Below the pieces are notes generated by a model, which did not search any database, was not told the DNA's origin, and worked only from the letters and a program-made list of their open reading frames with translations. A program made the position numbers and the translations under genes. From Sphingobacterium corticibacterium (GTDB lineage Bacteria; Bacteroidota; Bacteroidia; Sphingobacteriales; Sphingobacteriaceae), in contig NZ_SGIT01000002.1 in the NCBI RefSeq assembly GCF_004208525.1, positions 744,001 to 808,000 of the forward strand: a stretch of 64,000 nt of DNA. The letters run 5' to 3'. Numbering within the stretch: position 1 is the stretch's first letter; every line of letters starts with the position of its first letter. Below, in pieces: positions 52,738-61,191 of this stretch.

Positions 52738-54084
52738 CTACGCGCGATAATAGCGTAGTTCGATGATGTCACTCGGAACAGATTGTCTATTCCATTGATC
52801 ATGAATCACTAATGCGGCGCCGATAGCCGTAGCTTGTGCCATCGATGCTGCATATATTTCGATATTGCCAAATGTTTTGGCGAGTAAGTTCATAAAGATA
52901 TTATTCTTACTAAAACCACCATCCACAAAAATCCGCTGGATTCTCTTTGCGGCTAATATGAGACGGGTAGACGCCACCTGTGCTTCGACCAGGTATAACA
53001 TAAACGCATGGTAAGCCTCCACATAATCCGCGAAGTTATTCAAATCAACCTGTCCAAAAGCATCCAGATGGGACGGGATTTCCTTCCCTTTACTGAGCTT
53101 ATCTATTAATGACCAATCGATCTCAATTTGCTTAAAGCGGCCTGTTGTTACTTGAAAGTGCTCCGCAATACGCTTGGTCTGTACGTCATGCTCATAACCC
53201 GCAAACAAACGGGAGGCTTTTACCGGCGTACCAGCATAGGTCATGTAAAACAGACAGTCCTTTTCCAACTGCTCTTTCGTCAACCCCTCATCATTAAATG
53301 GATTTAGTGATATACACCAAGTACCCGTAGAAATTAAAATAAAAGGCTCATGGAAGTTTAGCAGGTATGGAATTAATGCCGAAGAGCTATCGTGTAATCC
53401 TACCCCCACCTTATAGGTGCTTCCAGGAAAAGCGGCAGAAAATACTTCCTCTCCTTTGACAACGGGCGCTAGTTTCCGGTCGATCCCCGTATCTCTTACC
53501 CATTGGTGGTAATCATTTTTCTCAAAATCCCATAGCGCGGTATGACAGCCGATACTGGTCATATCCGAATATATCTGTCCGGACACTAAAAAACTAAGGT
53601 ATTGTGGTAAATGTACCGCATATTTCATTTTTTCGTATACTTCCGGCTTTTCCTGTTGCAAACGATATACCTGAAGCCCGGAGTTCAAACTTCCCAGCGC
53701 TGGTGATGCTGTCTTTAAGGAGAAATCTTCTACGCCGCCATAGTTGTTGTACAACTGATCCTCTAAAGCCTTCGGATAGGTTTTGAGGTAATTATACAAA
53801 GGAGTCAATGGTCGTCCGCTTTCGTCTAAATAGACAAAACTGGCACCATACGAAGTGAAATTGATCGCTTTGATATCAAACTCGTCCAAGCGAAAAACTT
53901 CATGAAGTGAGTCGAATACGGAGAGACGTAAACTTTCGAGATTTTCACATGGGTCTCCATCTTCGTCTACAGTCTCCAAAAACCGAGCTGAGCGCTCAAA
54001 AACAATATTATAACGCTCATCAAACAAAAACAATTTTTTGTTTGTCTTCCCTACATCGAAAATAGCGACAACTGGTGTACGCAT
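52738..54084 (-). CDS. rhaB: FGGY-family rhamnulokinase
   Basis: 448 residues, cytoplasmic. The N-terminal ATPase fold VVAIFDVGKTNKKLFLFDE and the sugar-site motif VGVGLHDSSSALIPYL with the catalytic Asp, followed by FILISTGTWCISLNPF, mark the FGGY kinases; RRIFVDGGFSKN-like sequence (RIFVDGGFSKNNIFMNLLA) is the C-terminal nucleotide site. It phosphorylates L-rhamnulose to L-rhamnulose 1-phosphate. Last gene of the rhamnose operon, 77 nt after rhaI, with a strong hairpin (54112-54131) in the gap. Assignment to rhamnulose rests on the operon; the sequence alone shows a carbohydrate kinase. Confidence 0.88.
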   Translation of the reverse strand: MRTPVVAIFDVGKTNKKLFLFDERYNIVFERSARFLETVDEDGDPCENLESLRLSVFDSLHEVFRLDEFDIKAINFTSYGASFVYLDESGRPLTPLYNYLKTYPKALEDQLYNNYGGVEDFSLKTASPALGSLNSGLQVYRLQQEKPEVYEKMKYAVHLPQYLSFLVSGQIYSDMTSIGCHTALWDFEKNDYHQWVRDTGIDRKLAPVVKGEEVFSAAFPGSTYKVGVGLHDSSSALIPYLLNFHEPFILISTGTWCISLNPFNDEGLTKEQLEKDCLFYMTYAGTPVKASRLFAGYEHDVQTKRIAEHFQVTTGRFKQIEIDWSLIDKLSKGKEIPSHLDAFGQVDLNNFADYVEAYHAFMLYLVEAQVASTRLILAAKRIQRIFVDGGFSKNNIFMNLLAKTFGNIEIYAASMAQATAIGAALVIHDQWNRQSVPSDIIELRYYRA

Positions 54085-54111
54085 TTTGAAAATTTAAAAT
54101 TAGCTAAAGAT

Positions 54112-54131
54112 GATCCGCCAATAGGCGGATC
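54112..54131 (-). other. Intra-operon hairpin between rhaI and rhaB
   Basis: GATCCGCC (54112-54119), loop AATA, GGCGGATC (54124-54131): a perfect 8-bp stem. On the minus strand it is followed by ATCTTTAGC rather than a full T-run. Possible partial terminator or RNA-stability element lowering kinase expression relative to upstream genes. Confidence 0.5.
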
Positions 54132-54161
54132 AATTGAAAAAATCGTGCTTATTCTTTATGA

Positions 54162-55436
54162 CTATAATCCCGTCGCTACGGTATTGCTACCGCGTTCTTG
54201 GATTAGGCTATTTCTGATACCTAATTCGTTAAACAACGCAACCGGGTTTAGAGCTCCTCCTTGACGCAAGCGCGCTTCGGCAACCAGTGGGCGTACGTCC
54301 GTACGGAATACGTCTTGCAAAATCTCTTGTGCACGTACGATGTCATTTTGCTGTTGGGCTTCTCTTAACGCTTTTCGATCCACTAACAAGGCCTGTGCAT
54401 AAGCAATCTTAATCGCTTCTACCGATTGCAACAGATCAACCAACGGATCTTTTAAGTTATGCGATGCGTCTATCATCCATCCCAAGCCAGTTGCGTGGTC
54501 AATTCCACGTGCATCCATACCCTCTACCAGTTCATTGAAAATCAAAAATAACTGATACGGTTTGATACTACCGGCCGTTAGGTCGTCATCGGCATATTTA
54601 CTATCGTTAAAATGGAAACCACCTAGTTTGCCTTCCATCAACAACAAGGAAACAATTTGCTCAATGTTTGCATTGGGCAAATGATGCCCTAAATCCACTA
54701 ACGTATAAGCTTTGTCGCCCAATTTACTGGCTAGTAATAGCGATTGTCCCCAGTCGGCAATCGTCGTCGAATAAAAATGCGGTTCGAAAGCCTTGTATTC
54801 GACAAACATTTTCCAGTCGTCCGGCAGATGCTTATAGATCTCTTTCAAACTTTCCAACGTGTTTTGGAAAGCCTCCCGAAAATTAAGCTGTCCCGGAAAG
54901 GAGGAACCATCTGCTAACCAGACCGTCAATGCTTTTGACCCTAGAGCTATACCGTGTTTGATCACCTCGATATTGTGATCGACAGCTTGCTTACGTACCT
55001 TTGGATCCACATGATGCAACGAGCCAAATTTATAACTGTGTTCTTGGCCCGGCTGATCTTGAAACGTGTTGGAGTTTACAGCATCAAAACCCAACCCATA
55101 AGAAGCCGCAAGCGTCTTTATCTGCTCAGCATCTTGTGGAATATCCCAAGGAATGTGGAGGGAAATAGCACCGCTGGAGCGGTTCAACGCATGTAACAAA
55201 CCTACGTCCTCAATCTTCTGTTCTAGTGTACCGGGTTCGCCTTTACCCGAAAAACGGCCAAAGCGCGTCCCACCTGTTCCTAATGCCCAACTGGGTATAG
55301 CAATCTGGAATTGTTGCAATTTATCCAATATCTCTTCGACGTTGGCTATGTTTTCAGCGGTATAGGAGAACGCACGTTGGTGCTTTTCCACTAATGACTG
55401 ATTATGTTGTTCTATCGTTTGATTATCCAGTTTCAT
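54162..55436 (-). CDS. rhaI: L-rhamnose isomerase (RhaI type)
   Basis: 424 residues, the length of the Pseudomonas stutzeri/Bacillus type rather than the Escherichia coli RhaA type. WALGTGGTRFGRF, SLHIPWD, WLADGSSFPGQ, then the metal ligands in MFVEYKAFEP (Glu), YTLVDLGHHLPNANIEQI (Asp) and LGGFHFNDSKYADDDL (His, Asp). It converts L-rhamnose to L-rhamnulose with Mn or Co. Follows the bifunctional aldolase gene by 22 nt. Third gene of the rhamnose operon. Confidence 0.95.
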   Translation of the reverse strand: MKLDNQTIEQHNQSLVEKHQRAFSYTAENIANVEEILDKLQQFQIAIPSWALGTGGTRFGRFSGKGEPGTLEQKIEDVGLLHALNRSSGAISLHIPWDIPQDAEQIKTLAASYGLGFDAVNSNTFQDQPGQEHSYKFGSLHHVDPKVRKQAVDHNIEVIKHGIALGSKALTVWLADGSSFPGQLNFREAFQNTLESLKEIYKHLPDDWKMFVEYKAFEPHFYSTTIADWGQSLLLASKLGDKAYTLVDLGHHLPNANIEQIVSLLLMEGKLGGFHFNDSKYADDDLTAGSIKPYQLFLIFNELVEGMDARGIDHATGLGWMIDASHNLKDPLVDLLQSVEAIKIAYAQALLVDRKALREAQQQNDIVRAQEILQDVFRTDVRPLVAEARLRQGGALNPVALFNELGIRNSLIQERGSNTVATGL

Positions 55437-55458
55437 TATGATAAAATTAAATAAAAAA

Positions 55459-57567
55459 CTAACGTACGAATGCCATTGCTACGCCACCATCAACGTTAAG
55501 CACATTACCCGTCGACTTATTCAAATTACCACCGACAAAGGCAAAGCAAGCATTGGCGATATCATCCGGTAAGATAATTTCGTTTAATAAGGTACGTTTC
55601 GCATAGTAGGCAGGTAGCTCCTCTACCGTAATTCCGTATGCTTTCGCACGACCTTCAGCCCATCCGCCAGCCCAGATATTACTATCGGAAATTACCGCAT
55701 CCGGATTTACCACATTAACACGAATCCGAGCTGCTCCCAATTCGGCTGCATTTAAGCGGCTAAGATGAAGCTGGGCTGCTTTCGCACTACCGTAGCCCGC
55801 GTTGTTAGGGCCACTTACCAAGGCATTCTTACTCACTATATTCACGATATCACCACCGATATGTTGTGCTTTCAATACGTGTGTAGCTCCTTGGGTCACC
55901 AAGAACTGACCTTTCACCAACACGTCATATAGTAGATTCCAATCTTTTTGTGTATGATCTTCAATAGATTTAGAGATCGACAACCCCGCGTTGTTTACGA
56001 TAATATCTATTCCCCCAAAAGCTAATGCAGCTTTCTTCAGTGCTTCTTCTATTTGCGTTTGATTGGTTACATCTAATGTAGCCGTTGCGACTGCATCTCG
56101 ACCAAATAGTTCAATAAATTCTTGTTCCGCACCGGCGAGACGCTCGGCATTCAAGTCGTTCAACAAGACAACAGCACCTTCCTGTGCAAATTTCTTCGCT
56201 ATCGCTTTACCGATTCCACCGGCACTTCCGGTCACTAACGCAATTTTACCAGATAATGCTTTTGGTTTTGGCATACGCTGAAGTTTCGCTTCTTCTAACA
56301 ACCAATATTCGATATTAAAAGCTTCTTGTCTCGGTAATGACGTATATTCACTGACAGCCTCCGAGCCCTTCATCACATTGATCGCGTTGATGTAAAACTC
56401 CGCCGCCACACGTGCGGTTTGCTTATCTTTCGCAAAGGCAAACATACCTATGCCTGGATACAAGATGATAACGGGATTCCGATCGCGGATAGCAGGGCTA
56501 TTGGAATGTTTACAGGTCTCGTAATATTCGGTATACATCGCGCGGTAGTCTTCGAAAAGTGGCTCTAATTGTGCTTTCACGGCCTCTACATCGCTCAGGT
56601 CTGCACCTCTATCCAAGTTTAAGATAAGCGGTTGGATTTTTGTCCGCAAGAAGTGGTCCGGACAGCTTGTTCCCAACGGAGCTAGACGCTCCAGATCGTT
56701 TGAATTGATATACTCAAGCACTTTTTCATCATCGGTAAAATGGCCGATCATGTGGCGTTCGCTCGAACAGAAGCCTCTCAAAATCGGTGCTAGCGCAGCT
56801 GCTTGTTCCTTCCGTGCATCAGCCGGTAGGCTCTCTACTTTTTGACCTCCAAACACCGGTCTTGTTTTACCGTAATTTTGCGCTAAATATTCCGCACAGG
56901 TTTCGATAACGTCTAATGAATTCACATAGCTTTCATAGGCCGTATCACCCCATGTGAATAACCCATGCGACCCCAACATGATTCCACGAATACCTGGATT
57001 TTCTTCCAGACAAGCGCGCAACTGTAAGCCAAGATCAAATCCTGGCTTCTGCCATTCCACCCATCCGATCGTACCGTTAAAAAGCTCCTGCGTAATTTTC
57101 TTTCCGTCTTTCGCTGCTGCAATCGCAATAGCTGCGTCTGGATGCAAGTGGTCAATATGTTTGAAAGGAAGGAAACCATGTAATGGTGTATCAATTGACG
57201 GTGCTTTTGATGCCAGATCAAAGATACAATGGTTGAACAATTCCACCATTTCATCTTCGTGCTCAATACCACGGTATACATTTTCCAAGTTGCGTAGGCG
57301 CTCTACATACAACGCCGCCAATCCGGATTTCTTCAACGTACCGATATCACCACCAGACCCCTTGATCCACATCACTTCCACCTCTTCACCCGTCAATGGA
57401 TCTTTATCAATTGTTTTACACGATGTATTTCCACCGCCATAATTTGTAATGCGCAAATCTGACCCCAACAGATTGGAGCGATATAACAATAAAGCCACTT
57501 CATCACCTTCTAGTGATTTCGCTTTTTGTTCGTCCCATAGATAGTTTACATGTTTGTATTCTTTCAC
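55459..57567 (-). CDS. Bifunctional rhamnulose-1-phosphate aldolase / short-chain dehydrogenase
   Basis: 703 residues from a GTG at 57567. An ATG frame reaches 57624 but would overlap the rhaT stop by 34 nt, and the extra residues are not family-like; conserved sequence starts at EYKHVNYLWDEQKA. N-terminal class II aldolase domain (about 1-400: LLYRSNLLGSDLRITNYGGGN, TPLHGFLPFKHIDHLHPDA with metal-site His, GTSCPDHFLRTK). C-terminal SDR domain (about 430-703: IALVTGSAGGIGKAIAKKFA, IIVNNAGLS, GYGSAKAAQLHLSR). The aldolase splits rhamnulose 1-phosphate to dihydroxyacetone phosphate and lactaldehyde; the dehydrogenase oxidises lactaldehyde. The fusion is the usual form in Bacteroidota. Second gene of the rhamnose operon. 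Confidence 0.93.
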   Translation of the reverse strand: MKEYKHVNYLWDEQKAKSLEGDEVALLLYRSNLLGSDLRITNYGGGNTSCKTIDKDPLTGEEVEVMWIKGSGGDIGTLKKSGLAALYVERLRNLENVYRGIEHEDEMVELFNHCIFDLASKAPSIDTPLHGFLPFKHIDHLHPDAAIAIAAAKDGKKITQELFNGTIGWVEWQKPGFDLGLQLRACLEENPGIRGIMLGSHGLFTWGDTAYESYVNSLDVIETCAEYLAQNYGKTRPVFGGQKVESLPADARKEQAAALAPILRGFCSSERHMIGHFTDDEKVLEYINSNDLERLAPLGTSCPDHFLRTKIQPLILNLDRGADLSDVEAVKAQLEPLFEDYRAMYTEYYETCKHSNSPAIRDRNPVIILYPGIGMFAFAKDKQTARVAAEFYINAINVMKGSEAVSEYTSLPRQEAFNIEYWLLEEAKLQRMPKPKALSGKIALVTGSAGGIGKAIAKKFAQEGAVVLLNDLNAERLAGAEQEFIELFGRDAVATATLDVTNQTQIEEALKKAALAFGGIDIIVNNAGLSISKSIEDHTQKDWNLLYDVLVKGQFLVTQGATHVLKAQHIGGDIVNIVSKNALVSGPNNAGYGSAKAAQLHLSRLNAAELGAARIRVNVVNPDAVISDSNIWAGGWAEGRAKAYGITVEELPAYYAKRTLLNEIILPDDIANACFAFVGGNLNKSTGNVLNVDGGVAMAFVR

Positions 57568-57590
57568 GGCTATTTTAATTTGATATTTTA

Positions 57591-58664
57591 TTATTCTAAT
57601 GTTTTTGCTAATCCAACTATACAAATAGACAAGATAATCGTCGCTATACCTGCTATAATAGAAGTATAGGTTGATTTATTCACTCCTTTCCATTCTTTTA
57701 AGATAACGCCCCAAGCATTGGCGATCAAAATGATAAACGCCATATGGAGAATCCAGGAGCTTGCCCCGTTTCCAAGACGGCTTTCGCCCATACCATAGAA
57801 GAAAAATTGCAGATACCAGGTCGTTCCCCCTAATGCACATAGCAAAAGGTTCTTCCGCAGTGGAGCTGTTTTATTCGTATAATCAGAAAATGTTTTGTTT
57901 TTTGTTAATAAATAAATGCACCAGATGACGTTGGTGGTGAATCCACCCCACAGGATGACGACATAACTCACGTTATTTTGATACAAAAATTCACCCTGAT
58001 TAGGATTTGCAGCCTTCCAAAGTTGATTCGCTACATCTGCTAGCGGCTTTCCAGCTTCGATACCAAAGTTGAAACAGGCACTCAAGACACCAGACACGAT
58101 CGCCACGACAATACCTACTCCGAAATTGTAACCCGATTTTGCTTCTGCTGACAGGGAAGCTAAGCTTCTTTCTTTTAAGATACCTGCTCGTCCACAAAGA
58201 TATATTCCCACTATACACACCAAAAGCCCTATCATAACACAGATTCCTGCATTAGTGGTAAAGAAATAATCAATCCCCTGTTTACCGGGTGATTGATTGA
58301 AAAAATAATAAATAGCGGGCATCAACGATCCGAACACCATACTCAAGCCCAACATGACACTACTGCCTAACGACACCCCAAGATAACGTACGCCCAAACC
58401 ATAGGTCAGGCCACCGATACCCCATAAGAGCCCAAATAAATACGTGTAACCTAAGGTTGACGTATCCGCTGCCCGGATGATATCTCCAAAATTAGGGATT
58501 GTGAGCCATGCCGCGATGGGTGGCACAATAATCCAGGAAAAGAGTCCCCCGAGAATCCACATCGCTTCCCATGACCATCCTCTTACTTTCTTGTAAGGAA
58601 CATAGAAGCTACCAGACGCAAAACCGCCGATAAAGTGGAATAAAACTCCTGCTAATGCATTCAT
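57591..58664 (-). CDS. rhaT: L-rhamnose:H+ symporter
   Basis: 357 residues, about ten membrane segments. GVLFHFIGGFASGSFYVPYKKVRGWSWE at the N-terminus and WGIGGLTYGLGVRYLGVSLG, YLQFFFYGMGESRLG, SSWILHMAFIILIANAWG are the RhaT landmarks. It imports L-rhamnose through the inner membrane. First gene of the rhamnose operon, with a class 1 operator and promoter (58707-58753) that match those of the RG-I susC gene, linking rhamnose uptake to RG-I use. Confidence 0.95.
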   Translation of the reverse strand: MNALAGVLFHFIGGFASGSFYVPYKKVRGWSWEAMWILGGLFSWIIVPPIAAWLTIPNFGDIIRAADTSTLGYTYLFGLLWGIGGLTYGLGVRYLGVSLGSSVMLGLSMVFGSLMPAIYYFFNQSPGKQGIDYFFTTNAGICVMIGLLVCIVGIYLCGRAGILKERSLASLSAEAKSGYNFGVGIVVAIVSGVLSACFNFGIEAGKPLADVANQLWKAANPNQGEFLYQNNVSYVVILWGGFTTNVIWCIYLLTKNKTFSDYTNKTAPLRKNLLLCALGGTTWYLQFFFYGMGESRLGNGASSWILHMAFIILIANAWGVILKEWKGVNKSTYTSIIAGIATIILSICIVGLAKTLE

Positions 58665-58706
58665 AAATTATGTATTAAATAATATCGATTCTTCATAAGA
58701 ACGTTC

Positions 58707-58753
58707 CAAGGTAAAAGGAATAATAGAGAAAACTGTTATGTTCTGTCATGTAC
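58707..58753 (-). promoter_or_regulatory. Candidate promoter and class 1 operator of the rhamnose operon
   Basis: CAAGGTA (58707-58713) is exactly 26 nt before CTGTTATG, TT, CTGTCATG (58733-58750); in gene direction the operator reads CATGACAG, AA, CATAACAG, a clean 8-bp direct repeat with 10-bp period. Best-preserved of the four class 1 sites. Predicted leader about 40 nt. Confidence 0.65.
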
Positions 58754-58796
58754 CCCGTCGTTCAATTTGTTTTATACGCGTAGCACCCACTATCAA

Positions 58797-61121
58797 TTAT
58801 CTTCCTAACATATTGATAACATCCGCTGTGCGCACCTCCGGAGATACCCTTAGATCGATTAACTTTCCGTTACGTAACTTGCCTTCTACCGTTGTTTGTT
58901 GGGGGGCATGAAGCTTGAAATCTACGTCCCATTCTATTGGCCAAGCTGGGAAAAGATAAAGTTTATCGTCCACTGCCTGCAATAACATTTCTTGTAGGCC
59001 GATCATGCCGGATCCACCCCAGTTGTGATCTGGAACCCAATCAAAACCAGGCCCCCAAAAGGTTGGAAAACGCCGATCCGCATTTTTTAATTTAAGCGTG
59101 GTAAATTTTTTGGCTTCTTCCGTCAGTCCTAGGCGTGCCGCAAAAATATTATCCTGTTTCCAGCCGACATGGCTCCTGAATTTTAATACATCGGGATCGT
59201 CATGAAAAGTATTCAACGCGATGTCCATATCTGGTCTTCCCACGCCATAAATTCCCCAAGGATATACCCCATATAGCTGTGGTGCTTCTGTATTATTGAT
59301 CCGCGCCCATATTTCAGCCGGCGCCAACATTTTCTTACCGTTTAACACTCTCGTAGGCAAAGGTGGTATCTTTTGCTGAAACTCCTCGAGATAGGTCCGC
59401 AACGAGTCATTTACCACTGCCGAGGAAAGAGACAACATCCTTCGCGTAACTTCTTTCAGCGCCGCTACCGTCGTGGATGCATTGTAGGCCATTTTATACG
59501 TTTCTGCGGAAGAACCGGGATAAAAAACCAAATGCCCATGTTGATCTAAAACCTTACTTCCAAGTTTTTTTGCCTGATATTGATAGTGCTCGTCGAAGAA
59601 CCGCAAACAGCTTTCTATAAAAGGAATATAGGGACGGATATCCGCATCGTTATAATTCGCTGTCTCCAACATCATCATACAGAATTCCAACACCGTATCC
59701 CACTGATGCTCCAGCCAAGCATTATATTCAACGCCCTTATCATAATCTTCGGGGCGTTTCCAATTATATTCTGCCGGATTCGGCAACCCAAAATTCTCTA
59801 TCTGCTCGGTAAAGCTCGCTCCACCGTGCCCCCAATACACCTTCGATCGCCATTCCGCGTTGCGTTGTATCCGTTGGTAAAACTGAAACTGTGCAGGCAT
59901 CATATCAAAGTCTCCGCTTTTTAGCATCGGCCAATAGACCAAACGTTGGTTCTGCGCCGTGTGCGTTCCTCCTCCCCAATTGCGGAAATCGGGTGTAAAA
60001 TTCATCGTGCTATCAATAGATGAGGGGTCGTAGGTGAATAATCCGCCATTAAATTTCGTAGGATATTTGCCATGAGCATTTGCGGCCAACATAAAGCGGA
60101 AAAGTTGATAATTACGCCCTACCTGCCAGCTTTTATTCCCTTCATGGGGTTGATCAGGTTGGATACGGATATAGCTTCTATCCCAAAAATTACGCCACCA
60201 CGTGAGATTCCGATTCTTCACACGGGATTTTAATTCCTTCGAATAGGCTAAATCCTCCAGCTGTTGCTGCCAATCAGCTAACGAAACAGGACCCGCCACA
60301 TGTAATGACACCTGCAAGGCGTGTTTGGCAGCAGGCTTCTTGCTTTTCAGCACCCAAGCTTGGTAGTCGGTATCCATATATTTACCCGAACGCTGTTCGA
60401 CGAAGGTAAAACCCTGACTTTGCAACATTCCGCCCGAGATCAACCCATCGAGTGGATTGTATAAGGAATCCTTCACCGATTCCATCCCCTGCTGTCGCAC
60501 GACAATATCAAATACGGTGCTATCCGTATTCTGGTGAAAAAACACGACTTTACCGTCTCCTGTATAAATGCTATCTCGTTTTGTCACGACCTCCTGCGGA
60601 GGAGCCCATTTCCAGGAGTTGGCATTATTTTCTCTTTTTTTCGGAAAGCGTTCTTTGTAACGCCAACTTTCGTAAGCGGCTTCCACCTCTATTTTTTTAT
60701 TCGCCTGAACATCCACATAGACATTCGGACGCTCCACATCGACCCACAAAAACACATCCGCTTTTAACCCCTGATGTTCTCCCGAAATAACCACCTGTCC
60801 CTTATCGACTTGTAACTGTTGCTTGAACGCAGTACCTTCAAATGGGTTAGGATAAAGTTTTAGACGTACCCGACCTAGTTTCAATAGGGTATTATTCTCA
60901 TCAAAAGCACCCGATTTGCCTAAATAAAAAAGAATCTCTCCGTTTTCTACCCATACATTCAGCCCTATATCGCCTCCACCCAATGGCATAGACTCACCGG
61001 AATGTTTACTCGGTTTATCCCAGGTTATATAATAATCTTCCCAATTAAACTCCTGTGCGCATACTTTAGCGGAGAGCTGCATACAGCAGACCAAAAGAGC
61101 TATATATGTTAATCGATTCAT
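58797..61121 (-). CDS. DUF5703-type protein, (alpha/alpha)6-barrel glycosidase-like
   Basis: 774 residues with signal peptide ending near KVCAQ. N-terminal beta domain (about 25-280) starts FNWEDYYITWDKPSKHSGESMPLGGGDIGLNVWV, which I associate with DUF5703; a helical domain follows (NYQLFRFMLAANAHGKYPTKFNGGLFT, WPMLKSGDFDMM, MMMLETANYNDADI), and a C-terminal part with DHNWGGSGMIGLQEMLLQAV and LFPAWP. Domain order and these motifs resemble GH95-type enzymes, so a glycosidase is likely, but no activity is established to my knowledge. In a probable minus-strand unit with the esterase-like gene 70 nt upstream. Exported. Confidence 0.7.
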   Translation of the reverse strand: MNRLTYIALLVCCMQLSAKVCAQEFNWEDYYITWDKPSKHSGESMPLGGGDIGLNVWVENGEILFYLGKSGAFDENNTLLKLGRVRLKLYPNPFEGTAFKQQLQVDKGQVVISGEHQGLKADVFLWVDVERPNVYVDVQANKKIEVEAAYESWRYKERFPKKRENNANSWKWAPPQEVVTKRDSIYTGDGKVVFFHQNTDSTVFDIVVRQQGMESVKDSLYNPLDGLISGGMLQSQGFTFVEQRSGKYMDTDYQAWVLKSKKPAAKHALQVSLHVAGPVSLADWQQQLEDLAYSKELKSRVKNRNLTWWRNFWDRSYIRIQPDQPHEGNKSWQVGRNYQLFRFMLAANAHGKYPTKFNGGLFTYDPSSIDSTMNFTPDFRNWGGGTHTAQNQRLVYWPMLKSGDFDMMPAQFQFYQRIQRNAEWRSKVYWGHGGASFTEQIENFGLPNPAEYNWKRPEDYDKGVEYNAWLEHQWDTVLEFCMMMLETANYNDADIRPYIPFIESCLRFFDEHYQYQAKKLGSKVLDQHGHLVFYPGSSAETYKMAYNASTTVAALKEVTRRMLSLSSAVVNDSLRTYLEEFQQKIPPLPTRVLNGKKMLAPAEIWARINNTEAPQLYGVYPWGIYGVGRPDMDIALNTFHDDPDVLKFRSHVGWKQDNIFAARLGLTEEAKKFTTLKLKNADRRFPTFWGPGFDWVPDHNWGGSGMIGLQEMLLQAVDDKLYLFPAWPIEWDVDFKLHAPQQTTVEGKLRNGKLIDLRVSPEVRTADVINMLGR

Positions 61122-61191
61122 TTTGTACTATTTGATTGTTTGGATCTTCACCTATCACGCGTCTTCCTTTTTTGCGAAAAAAAAGAAAAAC

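Noticed and set aside
56954..57442. 162-codon plus-strand frame
   Set aside because: Antisense shadow of the aldolase domain of the bifunctional rhamnose gene.
61150..61190. Class 1 operator upstream of the DUF5703 gene (CTATCACG at about 61154)
   Set aside because: Only the first half site resembles the motif; no second half at 10 bp and no CAAnnTA at 26 nt.
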